Below, one piece after another: positions 5,548 to 6,040 of a stretch of DNA of 6,040 nucleotides (within the stretch, counting starts at the first letter, position 1; each line of letters begins with the position of its first letter). Under the pieces are notes generated by a model. It was not told where the DNA came from. It ran no database searches and saw only the letters and a program-made list of their open reading frames with translations. A program made the position numbers and the translations under genes. Location of the stretch: NCBI GenBank assembly GCA_024643945.1, contig JAHELX010000391.1, positions 1 through 6,040 on the forward strand, written 5' to 3'. The DNA comes from Anaerolineales bacterium (GTDB taxonomy: Bacteria; Chloroflexota; Anaerolineae; 4572-78; NAK82).

Positions 5548-6040
5548 ATGCCCCACTACCCTGTCTACCTGGAGATTGCTGACGATGGCCGGTGCATGGC
5601 TCACGTGCTTGACCTGCCCGGCTGCGTGGTCCGTGCCCCCACCCGGGACGAGGCCCTGAGCCTGCTACCAGGCGCCATGCGCGACTATCATGCCTGGCTC
5701 CGCCGCCATGGTGAGTTGGCGCCGTCCGTAGATGAGCCCATCGAGGTCGAGGTGGCAGGTGAAAGCAGTGGCATTGGGCCTTTTGACCGGCGGAGCGCTG
5801 CTGCCCTGTTTCTCCCCGAGCAGCGGCCTATTACGCCGGATGAAATGGAACGCTATTTCCACCTTATGGGGTACAGTCGCGCCGATCTGCTGGCGCTGGT
5901 CCGTGATTTGCCCGATGACGTGTTGGACTGGGAACCCCACCCCGAGTCCTTCACCATCCGCGGTCTGCTGCGGCACGTCGGTAACGCCGAGAAATGGTAC
6001 GTCTCCCGGCTCGTAGACCTCGAAACCTTGCCCCCGGAGT
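5548..6040 (+). CDS. HicB-like domain fused to DinB-like domain, 3' partial
   Basis: The frame is open from ATG 5548 to the window edge, giving 164 residues. Residues 4-55 resemble a HicB-type partial RNase H fold: YPVYLEIADDGRCMAHVLDLPGCVV with the DLPGC motif (22-26) and a TRDEAL helix start. Residues about 98-156 resemble the first helices of a DinB/YfiT-type four-helix bundle: YSRADLLALVRDLPDDVLDWEP, then FTIRGLLRHVGNAEKWYVSRL. His143 is the likely first metal ligand; later ligands would lie to the right. HicB proteins usually neutralise HicA, but no HicA gene is visible on the left, and the fusion suggests ligand or substrate sensing rather than a toxin pair. DinB-superfamily members include metal-dependent thiol transferases. 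The function of this fusion is unknown. It closes the visible part of the four-gene group. Confidence 0.78.
   Translation, partial: MPHYPVYLEIADDGRCMAHVLDLPGCVVRAPTRDEALSLLPGAMRDYHAWLRRHGELAPSVDEPIEVEVAGESSGIGPFDRRSAAALFLPEQRPITPDEMERYFHLMGYSRADLLALVRDLPDDVLDWEPHPESFTIRGLLRHVGNAEKWYVSRLVDLETLPPE

Noticed and set aside
5732..6016. Plus-strand frame of 94 codons within the HicB/DinB gene
   Set aside because: It lies in another frame of a gene with clear HicB-like and DinB-like sequence and lacks its own ribosome site.

Overview
The window comes from a fairly GC-rich bacterium. Gene content suggests a Chloroflexota-type lineage (Anaerolineae or Thermoflexia-like): a two-domain GH3 hexosaminidase, an AmrS-type radical SAM protein, a stand-alone EF-Tu domain-2 protein, a short archaeal-type DUF72 protein and a HicB-DinB fusion. 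This assignment is inference from family distribution; there is no rRNA or other marker to test it.

Left part (1-1995): the C-terminal part of a glycoside hydrolase family 3 gene (+) meets a convergent M42 metallopeptidase gene (-). Their last 12 bases overlap. The GH3 C-terminus looks complete. The M42 protein stops about 45-50 residues early and lacks its final metal-binding histidine, so this junction is either an old rearrangement scar or an assembly join.

Middle (1996-3612): a 363-base divergent intergenic region carries a candidate extended -10 promoter for each direction, a 10-bp palindrome, GC-rich hairpins, and two copies of an 8-bp repeat one helical turn apart in the spacer of the rightward promoter. 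AmrS follows. It is a radical SAM enzyme with none of its usual AMMECR1 or Memo partners in view, and its 3' end carries an extra tail built on an imperfect inverted repeat. A 147-base gap after it holds two clean hairpins.

Right part (3613-6040): four closely spaced genes on + form a probable operon. They are an EF-Tu domain-2-like protein, a DUF72 protein (ATGA overlap), a second radical SAM protein of unassigned family whose layout recalls viperin-like enzymes, and a HicB-like/DinB-like fusion that runs off the right edge. This uncharacterised group is the most interesting part of the window. No product or substrate can be assigned to it from sequence alone.
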